35,923 bases of DNA from Alphaproteobacteria bacterium. GTDB lineage: Bacteria > Pseudomonadota > Alphaproteobacteria > Rs-D84. The position numbers were made by a program, and so were the translations under genes. Position 1 is the first letter of the stretch. Every line of letters begins with the position of its first letter. Location: NCBI GenBank assembly GCA_017443235.1, contig JAFSOV010000006.1:1-35923 (forward strand), written 5' to 3'. Below are positions 23,683 to 32,215 of the stretch, piece by piece. The notes under the pieces were generated by a model. The model did not search any database. It saw nothing but the letters and a program-made list of their open reading frames with translations, and was not told where the DNA came from.

Positions 23683-25977
23683 ATGAAAGGAATTATTGTC
23701 TTTATTACAACAATCGCACTGTCTATCGGTGCGTCGTCGGCTGCGGTGCGCGGTTCCGATTCTTTGTCACGCACAAATTCCGCCACAACCAATTCACGTG
23801 ATGCGTCCGTTGTATCGCGCACCGCAACCAATGTCGCAAATCGCGCAGGTGCCGCAACACGAACCGATTCGGGCGCGCGCGCACGTACGGGCACACGAAC
23901 CGCCACGGCCACGTCAAGTACGTCATCGCGTGCATTGGACCTGCGCGGGGCGCGCGCCACATCAACCGTAACGGTCGCGCGACCGGCCCGCGCGGCAAAA
24001 ACAAAAACCGCACGCGGCGCATTGGCCACAGACCTGAAATCGATTCCAACCAATACTTTTGACATTCAACAAAATGAATGCCAAGACGCATATTTCGCGT
24101 GTATGGATCAATTCTGCGCGGTGGCGAACGATAAATATCGGCGGTGCGTGTGTTCTTCGCGCCTTGAAACAATCAAGGCACGCGAACGCGTATTAAATCA
24201 AACGGCCGACCAATTACAAGACTTCAAAGATTTGAATATCGAGGCAATATTAAAAACCCCGGCCGAGGTCAAAGCAATGCTGACGGCAAGTGAAGGCGAA
24301 TTGAAATTATCAAAAACACGCGACAATTCCGAATCGGCGAAAAAATTGACCGCGATAAGTGATGTCTTGGCCGGCACACGTTCGAACGCACTGTCTACCG
24401 CGGGTCAATTGGACATCGGCGGCGACATAAAGCAGATTTGGAACACCACAGATTTAATTTCCGGGGCAAACATTGCGAACCTGACGGGCGAATCGCTGTA
24501 TAATGCCGTACATTCCCAATGCGCAGAATTGGTGGCCGACCGTTGCCCATCCACAAAAATATTGAATATGGTTGTATCTGCATACGGAATGTATATTGAA
24601 AACGATTGCACAATAATACTGTCGAACCTGGACAAGCAATCTACGAATGCGAACACGGCGATACGTCAAACGAATCGGGAAATGAATATTGCGCGACTTG
24701 AAAATTATGACGCACATAATTCTTCATCAATAAATGATTGTGTTGCCGGCGTGCGTGAAAGCCTGACCGCGGACACAGCGTGCGGTGCGAACTATGTTCA
24801 TTGTTTGGATTTAACAGGACTGTATTTGAACCGCGTGACCGGCGACCCGATATATTCCGCAGATTTTTATAAATTAAATGACCAGGTTTCTTTATCCGGC
24901 GATGTTTTAACAAACCCGACAAACGCCAAATTGGTGGCCGAATTAAACAACAAGAAAAAATTCGCAGAAAAAACATTGGAGACATGCCGTGATATTGCCG
25001 ATTCGGTATGGGACGAATTTCTGCGCCAGGCCATAACCGAAATATACCAAGGCGGCCAGACCCGCATTCGCCAGGTTAAAAATGAATGTATGGATGTTGT
25101 GAATACTTGTTATGACGAAAAAACGAATCAATTGCGCGATTTCAGTAATATCGAAGACCAAATGTTGTTGGGCGACCGGTTGGTGTTATCCGAAGAAATG
25201 TGCACAGAAAAATTGGCCACGTGCAGCAACCTTTACGGTGGCGGCCCCACGGGTCTGCAATTGTTGATTAGTGAAATGCGAAATATCACAAACCAAAAAA
25301 TTGCACAAAATTGCCTTGGCACACTGCAAGATTATGCGAAAAAACTTTGTCGCGTGTCGGGTTCGGACACATTGCACGATTACCCATATGGTTGCCGTAT
25401 TTATACCCCGGGCAATGCATTGTACGCGCAAAATCCAATCTGTACATATTTAACCAGTCCCGATACCACCGGATATACCAATGCCCCAGACCCAGAACCG
25501 GCCATTAGCAATCCAACCATAGACCCGAACAGTATACTTAACAGTTTCACATGTTGGGAAAACCGTGTTTATACCAGGTGCAACGTGGGATATTTCCTCT
25601 CGAACGGCAAATGTTATGTATGCCCCGCTGGTTGGACGTGCCCCGGTGACACAGACGCACCGCGCCCCGGCACCGACACGTGCAGTCCCGATTATGTCGG
25701 CAGTTTGTATCAAAAAATGGTCCTGTACGCATTGCAATACTGCACACGCCCGGGAACCAATGTCATTCCAACCGATGTCTTGGCCGATGTGAATACGGTT
25801 ATGGATTCCATTAAACGTGATATGGCAACCGTATTGGCGGCCGAATGCGACCGTATGGGCGGAACATGGACAACGACATACCAAACAGACCCCAATGGCG
25901 ACCCAATTGGCAGGTTCATAGATTTCTATAACGAAACAAACGCGAATTTTGGTTGGGGACTGTGCAAGGAACAATAA
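23683..25977 (+). CDS. Giant Cys-rich secreted protein (family B, member 3)
   Basis: A 764-residue exported protein related to the two at 15580 and 18150. A signal peptide (MKGIIVFITTIALSIGASSA) leads into a long Arg/Ala/Thr/Ser-rich low-complexity segment (about 25-125) and then the family opening ECQDAYFACMDQFC...CVC (about 138-165). Matching landmarks are NDCVAGVRESL...ACGANYVHC, LETCRDIADSVWDEFLRQA, ECMDVVNTC and MCTEKLATC. Unlike the others it ends in a compact Cys-rich module (CNVGYFLSNGKCYVCPAGWTCPGD, about 645-675) resembling EGF/TNFR-like repeats. I start at ATG 23683, where the signal peptide begins; an AGGT is the only weak ribosome site. It is on the plus strand, apart from its paralogues. 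Confidence 0.72.
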   Translation: MKGIIVFITTIALSIGASSAAVRGSDSLSRTNSATTNSRDASVVSRTATNVANRAGAATRTDSGARARTGTRTATATSSTSSRALDLRGARATSTVTVARPARAAKTKTARGALATDLKSIPTNTFDIQQNECQDAYFACMDQFCAVANDKYRRCVCSSRLETIKARERVLNQTADQLQDFKDLNIEAILKTPAEVKAMLTASEGELKLSKTRDNSESAKKLTAISDVLAGTRSNALSTAGQLDIGGDIKQIWNTTDLISGANIANLTGESLYNAVHSQCAELVADRCPSTKILNMVVSAYGMYIENDCTIILSNLDKQSTNANTAIRQTNREMNIARLENYDAHNSSSINDCVAGVRESLTADTACGANYVHCLDLTGLYLNRVTGDPIYSADFYKLNDQVSLSGDVLTNPTNAKLVAELNNKKKFAEKTLETCRDIADSVWDEFLRQAITEIYQGGQTRIRQVKNECMDVVNTCYDEKTNQLRDFSNIEDQMLLGDRLVLSEEMCTEKLATCSNLYGGGPTGLQLLISEMRNITNQKIAQNCLGTLQDYAKKLCRVSGSDTLHDYPYGCRIYTPGNALYAQNPICTYLTSPDTTGYTNAPDPEPAISNPTIDPNSILNSFTCWENRVYTRCNVGYFLSNGKCYVCPAGWTCPGDTDAPRPGTDTCSPDYVGSLYQKMVLYALQYCTRPGTNVIPTDVLADVNTVMDSIKRDMATVLAAECDRMGGTWTTTYQTDPNGDPIGRFIDFYNETNANFGWGLCKEQ

Positions 25978-25988
25978 TACGTCACGCT

Positions 25989-26017
25989 TGCGCGGGGCGG
26001 CAAAAAATGTTATACTA
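25989..26017 (+). promoter_or_regulatory. Candidate promoter of the 233-residue secreted protein
   Basis: TTGCGC (25989-25994) and TATACT (26012-26017) with a 17-nt spacer put a start near 26024, before AAGGGG and ATG 26042. The gene can thus be transcribed independently of the Cys-rich gene 65 nt upstream. Confidence 0.5.
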
Positions 26018-26041
26018 AGGCTAAGGATGCAAGGGGAAAAA

Positions 26042-26743
26042 ATGAAAATAAAAATAATTCCTTTGGTTATATTGGGTATGATATCGGGAACCGCATTTGG
26101 CGCAACCGATTGGTGGAACCGTGACACAATATGTGATATAGACGATACGCGTTGCTATGCCGCATCAACCGCCGGTATTGATTTCAGTTTTGAAACCGGT
26201 TGGGACGTAACCGGTGGATGCCGTGGAAAAAAATACATTTGCCCAAACGCATTGATATCGGGTGGCGCGGAACCGGTCGCGATGGAGCGCGCGGCAATTA
26301 CAAACGGCACCGGAATTATCGCGGACTTTGATACAAACGTATACGTTTCAACCGACAATTGCTATGGCGCGCGCAAATCCACAAATGGCGGTGCGATGGT
26401 TTCATTAAATGGCGAATATGTGCGTGTATGGTGCAACGGCATATTGTCCAACCCAACCGAAGAATTACCGTATGGCGAAATTACAACCGGTGCCCAACCG
26501 ACCTGTGTGGCGTTGGCGGCGGACGGCTATGCGGCGGTTATGAACGGCAAATGTTATGGCAAATATTATAACCCCGACCTGTACGCAATTGATTGTAATG
26601 GCGAAGTGCCAATGTTGATATTATTAAATGGTGCAAATTATAATCCATCGGGCCGCGGGATGACGACGGCGGACGCGAATTCAACATTTAATTCTATGGT
26701 ATCAACATCGGCGGGCCAACGCGGAATATATTTTAATCGATAG
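26042..26743 (+). CDS. Secreted Cys-containing protein, unknown
   Basis: A 233-residue exported protein. The signal peptide is MKIKIIPLVILGMISGTAFG with cleavage before ATDWW. The mature part carries scattered Cys pairs (TICDIDDTRCY, GCRGKKYIC, NCYG, TCVAL, KCYG, DCNG) and a Gly/Asn-rich C-terminal end with RGIYFNR. ATG 26042 is chosen after AAGGGG; a longer frame exists but begins inside the preceding gene. No family recognised. Its position behind family B member 3 suggests a shared surface role, but only by context. Confidence 0.65.
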   Translation: MKIKIIPLVILGMISGTAFGATDWWNRDTICDIDDTRCYAASTAGIDFSFETGWDVTGGCRGKKYICPNALISGGAEPVAMERAAITNGTGIIADFDTNVYVSTDNCYGARKSTNGGAMVSLNGEYVRVWCNGILSNPTEELPYGEITTGAQPTCVALAADGYAAVMNGKCYGKYYNPDLYAIDCNGEVPMLILLNGANYNPSGRGMTTADANSTFNSMVSTSAGQRGIYFNR

Positions 26744-26761
26744 GCAAGATTTCCATTATGA

Positions 26762-26791
26762 AAAAATCTGCATTTGATGCAGATTTTTTTA
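26762..26791 (+). terminator. Intrinsic terminator
   Basis: AAAAATCTGCAT pairs with ATGCAGATTTTT over a TTG loop, followed by a T-run. It lies 20 nt after the stop codon of the secreted-protein gene. Confidence 0.85.
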
Positions 26792-26828
26792 TTTTTGATA
26801 ATTTTTTGTGATTTTTTTAATTTTTTGC

Positions 26829-26857
26829 TTGTATCAAATACAAAATACTGATATAAT
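26829..26857 (+). promoter_or_regulatory. Promoter of the intergenic RNA
   Basis: TTGTAT (26829-26834), a 17-nt spacer and a perfect TATAAT (26852-26857) predict a transcript start near 26864. There is no open reading frame with a ribosome site downstream. Confidence 0.6.
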
Positions 26858-26863
26858 AACTGT

Positions 26864-27089
26864 CGAGTTCAATTGGGGTTGAATTCAGGACTTGTGAGGA
26901 GCCCTAAAGCGAGCCGGCATGCGCATCGAAAAGAAAGAGTTCCAATGTGTGTTGTCGTTATCTAGATTCCCGACCCTTTGGGGTGTTGGTGGCTGCGATG
27001 ACCTGTGTCGGAATTCCACTGGGGCGTCGCGGTAGAAAAAGCATCGGCACCCCAAGCGTCAAGATTTGTCCGCGCAGCGGATTTTTTTT
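26864..27089 (+). ncRNA. Unidentified structured RNA, about 226 nt
   Basis: A promoter and a terminator (TCCGC-GCA-GCGGA, 27069-27081, with eight T) bound a GC-richer stretch in an otherwise AT-rich gap with no convincing coding frame. Complementary ends TTGGGGT (26873-26879) and ACCCCAA close a long rod. Inside, CTGCGATG (near 26993-27000) pairs with CGTCGCGG, and ACCC-TTTG-GGGT makes a small hairpin near 26973-26984. Size, closed-rod shape and own promoter would suit a 6S-type RNA, but I do not recognise its conserved sequence, nor the landmarks of tmRNA, RNase P RNA or SRP RNA. Family undetermined. Confidence 0.55.
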
Positions 27090-27092
27090 ATT

Positions 27093-27749
27093 TTAACGTC
27101 CGTTTGGATAGAAATAGTTATAAAATTTGCCACCAATCTTTGTAAATTGCGGTTTATCTTTGAACAGGTATGGCACAAAATTATGCATAATGATAAAATC
27201 ACCTTCTACCTTGGACGGTGCACCCGTCAAGTGCCGCAAATTATTCCCACTGATATTATAATCACCCTTGATGGTGATGGTTCGCATATCGGGCAATTCG
27301 GTCAATCCCGCATAAGACAAATCCATGTTTCCATGGTAAACAAAACCCTTGGGCAAATCATAGATATTATAATATTTACCCTTTTGTTCAATGATACCGG
27401 TACATGCCATATCGCCCGCAATTCCAAATCGTTTTGTGACAATAAATGCCACAATTTGGCGCACATAGTTTGATGGAAGCGTTGCGTCTATACCGCGACA
27501 CCATTGAACGGCATCATCCATAACCTTTAACATAACCAACGGCGTCCCAACATTTGAACGAATGGAATAAAAATTCACATTATTGGCGCTGTCAATGGCG
27601 TGCGCATCTTCAGGTTTTAATTTAAGGCGTAATTTATTGGCTTCGGCCAACATTGCCGTGGTATCCGAAAAATACACCGCATACGTGGACCGTGGCAATT
27701 CCATAATACGGTGCCGCCCAATGCCTAAACCATTATAATTTTGCGTCAT
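27093..27749 (-). CDS. Leucine-rich-repeat-containing protein, unknown
   Basis: A 218-residue protein without signal peptide. The N-terminal half (about 1-120) is unassigned, with IGRHRIMELPRSTYAVYF and a Trp-Cys pair at VQWCRG. The C-terminal half has short irregular leucine-rich units (LSYAGLTELPDMRTITIKGDYNISGNNLRHLTGAP) resembling a small LRR solenoid of about four strands, and ends with KFYNYFYPNGR. ATG 27749 is used, after AGAGG; the in-frame extension upstream runs through the repeat region and is not credible. It is probably cytoplasmic or delivered by an unseen route; function unknown. Confidence 0.7.
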   Translation of the reverse strand: MTQNYNGLGIGRHRIMELPRSTYAVYFSDTTAMLAEANKLRLKLKPEDAHAIDSANNVNFYSIRSNVGTPLVMLKVMDDAVQWCRGIDATLPSNYVRQIVAFIVTKRFGIAGDMACTGIIEQKGKYYNIYDLPKGFVYHGNMDLSYAGLTELPDMRTITIKGDYNISGNNLRHLTGAPSKVEGDFIIMHNFVPYLFKDKPQFTKIGGKFYNYFYPNGR

Positions 27750-27900
27750 GGCAAACCTCTTTTTTAACACAATACTATTTTTTGTCCATAGAATCAAGTA
27801 AAAAATTTTTGCCACCCCGCGCATCGGGGTCCGCCATAGGGCTAAGCAGTTGTGATGCGGGCCACAGAATAATTCTGTAATATTTGTCACAGGTTTATAG

Positions 27901-28007
27901 ACCCTGTCCCGGACCAAGCCCGGGATGACGGCGGAAATCCGACGGTTTTTTGGGTAATTCCCCTTCACATTGTGAAGGGGGGGACCACCGGAGGTGGTGG
28001 GGTAGTT
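27901..28007. repeat. Intergenic repeat block homologous to the left flank at 67-222
   Basis: A short palindrome with CCCGG...CCCGGG (27901-27929) is followed by 27921-27966, which matches 67-112 with about one substitution, then a CCCCTTCACATTGTGAAGGGG hairpin (27960-27980) and a GACCACCGGAGGTGGT dyad. Together with the adjacent promoter element this makes the whole upstream region of the 28270 gene an old duplicate of that of the 380 gene, differing by insertions. Confidence 0.55.
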
Positions 28008-28129
28008 GGTCACAAAAAACGTACGTTTATGTCCATCACTTTTTTTAGAAATTGCGATTCAGTAAAATCAATTACTTACAAAACGCGACCCCTGGTCACA
28101 AAAAAGGTACCTTTTTGATACACTATAAA
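28008..28129 (+). promoter_or_regulatory. 122-bp conserved upstream element, copy 3
   Basis: Same 122 bp as 223-344, with two substitutions (C to G in the GAAATTSCG segment and T to C in the first arm of the GTGACC palindrome, which leaves CGACC). The AAACGTACGTTT and AAAAGGTACCTTTT palindromes are intact. Here the start codon lies 141 nt downstream rather than 36, because a REP-like element occupies the leader. Confidence 0.7.
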
Positions 28130-28144
28130 GCATAGAAAATATGC

Positions 28145-28245
28145 GTCATCCCTGTAAAAATGCGCTGCATTTTTGTGGGTGATACAGGTCGGGATCTGGT
28201 GGGTCACGACGAGACTAAAGAGATCCCGATTTTCATCGGGATGAC
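28145..28245. repeat. REP-like palindromic element inside a gene leader
   Basis: It runs from GTCATCCCTG to CGGGATGAC, with two internal hairpins: AAAAATGC-GCT-GCATTTTT (28156-28174) and CCCGAT-TTTC-ATCGGG (28225-28240). It is a relative of 1-75. It separates the conserved promoter element from the gene at 28270 and would fold strongly in the mRNA leader. Confidence 0.6.
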
Positions 28246-28269
28246 GAGAAGGAAAATGGGAGGAATATT

Positions 28270-28956
28270 ATGAAACAAGCGTTATTCATCGGTGCGATTG
28301 CATCGGTTTTAGCAATCAACAGTGTAATGGCGGCCAAGGATGACAAACCAAATCCTGACATCACCGTTGCGGCAAAATCATACGTAGATGCACGTGATGA
28401 TCTGAAACAAAATATTATTCCGGCATCTGATGTTAATTATAAAACTAATGGTATTGGTGATACTGTTGTGACCTATACCGATAGAGAAGGTGTGATAGGT
28501 GAACGTTATATTTATGATGGTAGCGAGATATACGATGAAGACTATAGTGCAGATCTGGTTACCGCCGGAGTAGTGCACGACTTTGCGGCGGCGGTGGAAA
28601 ACCTGAGCATCAATAACCAAGTTCTAACGCGTGTTGACGGCAATGGAAATGCGTGTTCCAGTGGTGATGATTGTAATTTATGGCTGGTGGGTGATAGTAC
28701 CCAATCCATTGCTCCGGCGGGTACATTCGCGCCATTGACATCGGCCACAGCATCATGCAAGGCGTATGGGGAAACATACACAAATGTAACAGAATGTTGC
28801 AGCGGGGTGGCACAGAATGGCAAGAGCACAACCATCATTTATAAATGTGGGTGCACGATGGCAAACGATTGTCCAAGTGTCAGCGGCAAAGTTGCCCTGT
28901 GCGACACGGCTACCAAAGCGTGTACGTATATTGACGAATCTCAATCTGGACTTTAA
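28270..28956 (+). CDS. Secreted modular protein with Cys-rich tail (family A, copy 3)
   Basis: A 228-residue exported paralogue of the 380-1033 product. The signal peptide (MKQALFIGAIASVLAINSVMA) and the module AKSYVDARDDLKQNII are shared. Residues about 100-160 (VVHDFAAAVENLSINNQVLTRVDGNG...) are nearly identical at DNA level. Differences cluster around residues 53-77 and in the C-terminal tail, which here is CKAYGETYTNVTECC...KCGCTMANDC...ALCDTATKAC. This mosaic pattern suggests exchange of tails or selection on exposed parts (inference). A GGGAGG site precedes the ATG. It converges on clpX with only 28 nt between stops and no obvious terminator. Confidence 0.75.
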   Translation: MKQALFIGAIASVLAINSVMAAKDDKPNPDITVAAKSYVDARDDLKQNIIPASDVNYKTNGIGDTVVTYTDREGVIGERYIYDGSEIYDEDYSADLVTAGVVHDFAAAVENLSINNQVLTRVDGNGNACSSGDDCNLWLVGDSTQSIAPAGTFAPLTSATASCKAYGETYTNVTECCSGVAQNGKSTTIIYKCGCTMANDCPSVSGKVALCDTATKACTYIDESQSGL

Positions 28957-28984
28957 CGATTTTATTTAAACAACAGAATGCCCC

Positions 28985-30247
28985 TTATGCCGCCTTTTTC
29001 GCGGTTTTAAGGATTTCAACCGGCGGTTTTTTGCCCGACACCACGTCTTTATCAATAATAATTTCCGCCAAATCGGTCTTGTCCGGGGCATTAAACATCG
29101 GTTCCAATAATATCCGTTCCAAAATACTGCGCAGACCGCGCGCACCCGTTTTCCGCGCCAACGCCAATTTCGCAATTTCACGCAGACCGTCTTCGGTCAC
29201 GGTCAATTTCACATCATCCATCGACAACATCGCAACATATTGACGAACAATCGCATTTTTGGGTTCGGTCAGTATTTTCACCAATGCGTCTTCGTCCAAT
29301 TCTTCCAACGTTGCGACAACCGGCAAACGCCCAATCAGTTCCGGAATTATACCGAACTTTACCAAATCTTGGGGTTGCACGTCCGCCATATGATTTTGTG
29401 ATTCGCGTTCGCTTTTTGATGTGACATCTGCGCCGAATCCAATTCCGGCACGTTCGCACTTGCGATTCGCAATAATTTTATTTAACCCATCAAACGCCCC
29501 GCCACAAATAAACAATATCTTGGATGTATCCAAACGCACGGTCGCCTCGCCTGGGTGTTTGCGCCCTGCGCCACTGGCCGAGACATTTGCAACGGTGCCT
29601 TCAACCAATTTCAATAACGCCTGTTGCACGCCTTCGCCGGAAACATCGCGCGTCAAAGATGGATTTTCCGATTTGCGTGCAATTTTATCAATTTCATCAA
29701 TATAGACAATTCCGCGTTGCGCGCGTTCTACATCAAAACCCGCATTATGCAACAACTGCGTCAAAACACTTTCCACATCGTCGCCAACATATCCGGCCTC
29801 GGTCAATGTGGTTGCGTCCGCAATCGCAAACGGCACATCCAAAATGCGCGCCAATGTTTGCGCAAACAGCGTTTTACCCGTACCGGTCGGCCCAATCAGC
29901 AACACATTAGATTTTTGAATTTCTACATTCGAAGACAAAGTGACATTGTGCCGCTTATAATGATTATAGACCGCGACCGCCAAAGTCCGCTTTGCGGCAT
30001 CTTGGCCGATAATATATTCGTTTAAAAAATCGTATATTTGACGCGGGGTTGGCAATTTTTCCGCATCCCGGGTGACCTCGGTCCGCATATCGTCCGCCAT
30101 AATATCATTGCACAGTGCGATACATTCATCGCAAATGCAAACATTGCGACCACTAACCAATTTTTTGACTTCGTACACCGCTTTGCCACAGAAACTGCAG
30201 AACTGATGTTGGTCTTGTTTTTCCGGCGTCTTTTTTTCGTCACTCAT
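28985..30247 (-). CDS. clpX: ATP-dependent Clp protease ATP-binding subunit ClpX
   Basis: A 420-residue AAA+ unfoldase that feeds substrates into ClpP. The N-terminal C4 zinc domain (FCSFCGK...[10 protein letters not shown], about 17-47) binds adaptors and tagged substrates. Walker [10 protein letters not shown], Walker [11 protein letters not shown], the pore loop with GYVGDDVE and the IGRLPV...LEELDED sensor region are all present; [12 protein letters not shown] is the C-terminal sensor 2. The start is at ATG 30247 rather than the GTG 9 nt upstream, with GGGTGG as ribosome site. It lies 20 nt after clpP, the usual operon order. Confidence 0.97.
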   Translation of the reverse strand: MSDEKKTPEKQDQHQFCSFCGKAVYEVKKLVSGRNVCICDECIALCNDIMADDMRTEVTRDAEKLPTPRQIYDFLNEYIIGQDAAKRTLAVAVYNHYKRHNVTLSSNVEIQKSNVLLIGPTGTGKTLFAQTLARILDVPFAIADATTLTEAGYVGDDVESVLTQLLHNAGFDVERAQRGIVYIDEIDKIARKSENPSLTRDVSGEGVQQALLKLVEGTVANVSASGAGRKHPGEATVRLDTSKILFICGGAFDGLNKIIANRKCERAGIGFGADVTSKSERESQNHMADVQPQDLVKFGIIPELIGRLPVVATLEELDEDALVKILTEPKNAIVRQYVAMLSMDDVKLTVTEDGLREIAKLALARKTGARGLRSILERILLEPMFNAPDKTDLAEIIIDKDVVSGKKPPVEILKTAKKAA

Positions 30248-30267
30248 ATTGCCCACCCGTTTATTGT

Positions 30268-30849
30268 TTATTTACGAACCAATATACCATCGATAAGCCC
30301 GAAATCTTTGGCCTCGGTCGGTGTCATCCAATTATCACGTTCCATCGCATCAAAGACTTCTTTTTCTTTGCGGCCCGTAAAGCCCGCCATTTGTTTAACC
30401 AAAGCCTTTTTATTCTTTTGAAACTGGTTCAATTGAATTTCCATATCGGTAATTTGACCGCGTGCGCCCGCCATTGGTTGATGTATCATAACCTGGGTAT
30501 TTGGCAAAACAAAACGTTTGCCCTTTTCACCCGCCGCCAACAAAACCGAACCCATTGACGCGACCAATCCCATACCAATGGTTGAAACCGGCGATTTAAT
30601 GTAATGCATTGTATCCATAATTGCCCAACCCGCCGACACGTCGCCACCGGGACTGTTGATATAAAGCGATATATCCGCGTTTGGATTTTCCGATTCCAAA
30701 AACAGTAATTGCGCCACAATAGTGCTGGCCATGCCGGGTTCAATTTCGCCGTTTATCATAACAATGCGGTCACGCAGCAAACGCGAATAAATGTCAAACG
30801 ACCGTTCGCCACGTGGGGATTCTTCTATTACAATTGGTACCAAAGACAT
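30268..30849 (-). CDS. clpP: ATP-dependent Clp protease proteolytic subunit ClpP
   Basis: A 193-residue serine peptidase forming the tetradecameric barrel that degrades proteins unfolded by ClpX. The catalytic Ser is in [14 protein letters not shown], the His in VMIHQPMAG and the Asp in [13 protein letters not shown]. The IGF-loop-binding pocket and handle region are regular in length. ATG 30849 is used after AAAGGA rather than the TTG 6 nt upstream. The gene has its own TTGCCA-N17-TATAAT promoter and precedes clpX. Confidence 0.97.
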   Translation of the reverse strand: MSLVPIVIEESPRGERSFDIYSRLLRDRIVMINGEIEPGMASTIVAQLLFLESENPNADISLYINSPGGDVSAGWAIMDTMHYIKSPVSTIGMGLVASMGSVLLAAGEKGKRFVLPNTQVMIHQPMAGARGQITDMEIQLNQFQKNKKALVKQMAGFTGRKEKEVFDAMERDNWMTPTEAKDFGLIDGILVRK

Positions 30850-30875
30850 AATCAATCCTTTAAATTTTTCTTTTA

Positions 30876-30904
30876 ATTATATCACACAAATTTGCACTTG
30901 GCAA
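30876..30904 (-). promoter_or_regulatory. Candidate clpP promoter
   Basis: On the minus strand TTGCCA (30904-30899), a 17-nt spacer and TATAAT (30881-30876) give a start near 30869 and a 20-nt leader. I see no CIRCE or sigma-32-type element. Confidence 0.6.
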
Positions 30905-30917
30905 ACGCACACAAATA

Positions 30918-31427
30918 TTATTTGGCCACAACCACCATTGCCGTCCGTAAAACGGTATCGCCCATCATATATCCGGCCTGTAATTCTTCGGTGATTGTAT
31001 TCGGCGCGGCGCCGTCCGGGGTGGCCACAACCTGAATCGCATTATGGCGCGTGGGGTCCAACGGTTTGCCCACCGTTTCCATTTTAACAATTCCAATCTG
31101 TTCAAACGCCGATTCCAATGCCAACGCCAAAGACTTTATACCTGCGTCATCCGGCGCAAGTTTCAACGCCGCATCAACCGCATCCGCCACCGGCAAAATC
31201 TTTTCGGCGACCGATATTGCGCGCGTGCGCGCACGCGATTCTGCATCAATTGCCGCGCGACGGCGCGTATTTTCCAATTCTGCCATGGCGCGCAAATACT
31301 TGTCATTCATATCGGCCAATGCGGCCTCTAATTCCGGAATACGTGTATCCGTGGCGGCTTCGGCCACGGTGGATTTTTCGGCACCATCCAAAGATACCTG
31401 TTCAACCTTTACTTTTTTTTCTTCCAT
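30918..31427 (-). CDS. grpE: Nucleotide exchange factor GrpE
   Basis: A 169-residue GrpE, which releases ADP from DnaK. The long N-terminal coiled-coil (LEAALADMNDKYLRAMAELENTRRRA, about 33-60) is followed by the helical bundle (VAEKILPVADAVDAAL) and the C-terminal beta domain with DPTRHNAIQ and GYMMGDTVLRTAMVVV. dnaK and dnaJ are not in this window. It begins 14 nt after the tpiA stop codon, so it is probably transcribed with it. Confidence 0.95.
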   Translation of the reverse strand: MEEKKVKVEQVSLDGAEKSTVAEAATDTRIPELEAALADMNDKYLRAMAELENTRRRAAIDAESRARTRAISVAEKILPVADAVDAALKLAPDDAGIKSLALALESAFEQIGIVKMETVGKPLDPTRHNAIQVVATPDGAAPNTITEELQAGYMMGDTVLRTAMVVVAK

Positions 31428-31441
31428 AATCTTGTCTTTTG

Positions 31442-32146
31442 TTATTTTACACTTTGTATTATAGGTATGAATTCTTCCGGTTTCAAGGATGCGCCCCCAA
31501 CCAACACACCATCAACGTTTCTTATTGCGACAATGTCGCCAACATTTGCGGCATTTACACTGGCACCGTACAGAATTGGCGTGCCGTCCAACCCCATATA
31601 TGACAAAGTATCTGCAATCACACGGTGCGCCCCGGCAATTTCATCCGCCGTTGGTGTTATACCGGCGCCAATTGCCCAACGGGGTTCATACGCAATAATA
31701 ATGTCGTCACGCACATTTGTCGGCAACGATTCCCGAACCATAGACGTAATAACATCAATTGTTTTACCTGCGCGTTTTTCATCCATTGTTTCACCAACGC
31801 ATATTATTGGGGTTATACCCGATTCCAATGCCCGCATGGCCTTTTCCCGGACAATATCGTTGGTTTCATCGTGGTACATACGACGTTCACTGTGCCCGAC
31901 AATGACGTATTTTGCGCCCGCCTCACTCAACATAGTGGCGGACACTTCACCGGTATATGCGCCACGTTCATGGCTGCTAACATCCTGGGCCCCAAACGCG
32001 ATATTTGTGGATTTTTCGCCCAGCAAGGTAAAAGGCACGCACAAAACCACGCGATTTTCGGGCCTCAACCCATCAATTTGCCGAATCATTTCGCGCAAAA
32101 TTTCACGCGAACCGTTCATTTTCCAATTTCCAACAACAAATTTCAT
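31442..32146 (-). CDS. tpiA: Triosephosphate isomerase
   Basis: A 234-residue TIM barrel (EC 5.3.1.1) interconverting dihydroxyacetone phosphate and glyceraldehyde 3-phosphate. The active site is intact: Lys in GNWKMNG, His in IVGHSERR and the base Glu in AYEPRWAIG, followed by the flexible loop 6. Phosphate-binding ILYGASVN and VDGVLVGGASL are present near the end. ATG 32146 is used after AAAGGA; the 21-nt longer frame would start before it. It is divergent from the ppiD-like gene, a pairing often seen in alphaproteobacteria. Confidence 0.96.
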   Translation of the reverse strand: MKFVVGNWKMNGSREILREMIRQIDGLRPENRVVLCVPFTLLGEKSTNIAFGAQDVSSHERGAYTGEVSATMLSEAGAKYVIVGHSERRMYHDETNDIVREKAMRALESGITPIICVGETMDEKRAGKTIDVITSMVRESLPTNVRDDIIIAYEPRWAIGAGITPTADEIAGAHRVIADTLSYMGLDGTPILYGASVNAANVGDIVAIRNVDGVLVGGASLKPEEFIPIIQSVK

Positions 32147-32215
32147 CGTTTTTTCCTTTTTTTCCATTGCATTTTTACGAAATGTTCTGCTAATGTTATC
32201 GCAAAAGGGGACAAA

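Noticed and set aside
26864..27089. tmRNA, RNase P RNA or SRP RNA
   Set aside because: The conserved landmarks (tRNA-like ends with tag frame, GAGGAAAGTCC-type core, GGAAGG SRP loop) are not seen.
27750..28013. An 88-codon N-terminal extension of the LRR gene
   Set aside because: It reads through intergenic repeats; AGAGG before ATG 27749 gives a sound start.
31625..32215. A 197-codon N-terminal extension of the ppiD-like gene
   Set aside because: It is antisense to tpiA, and the AAAAGGGG site plus the cytoplasmic stub and membrane helix place the real start at 32216.
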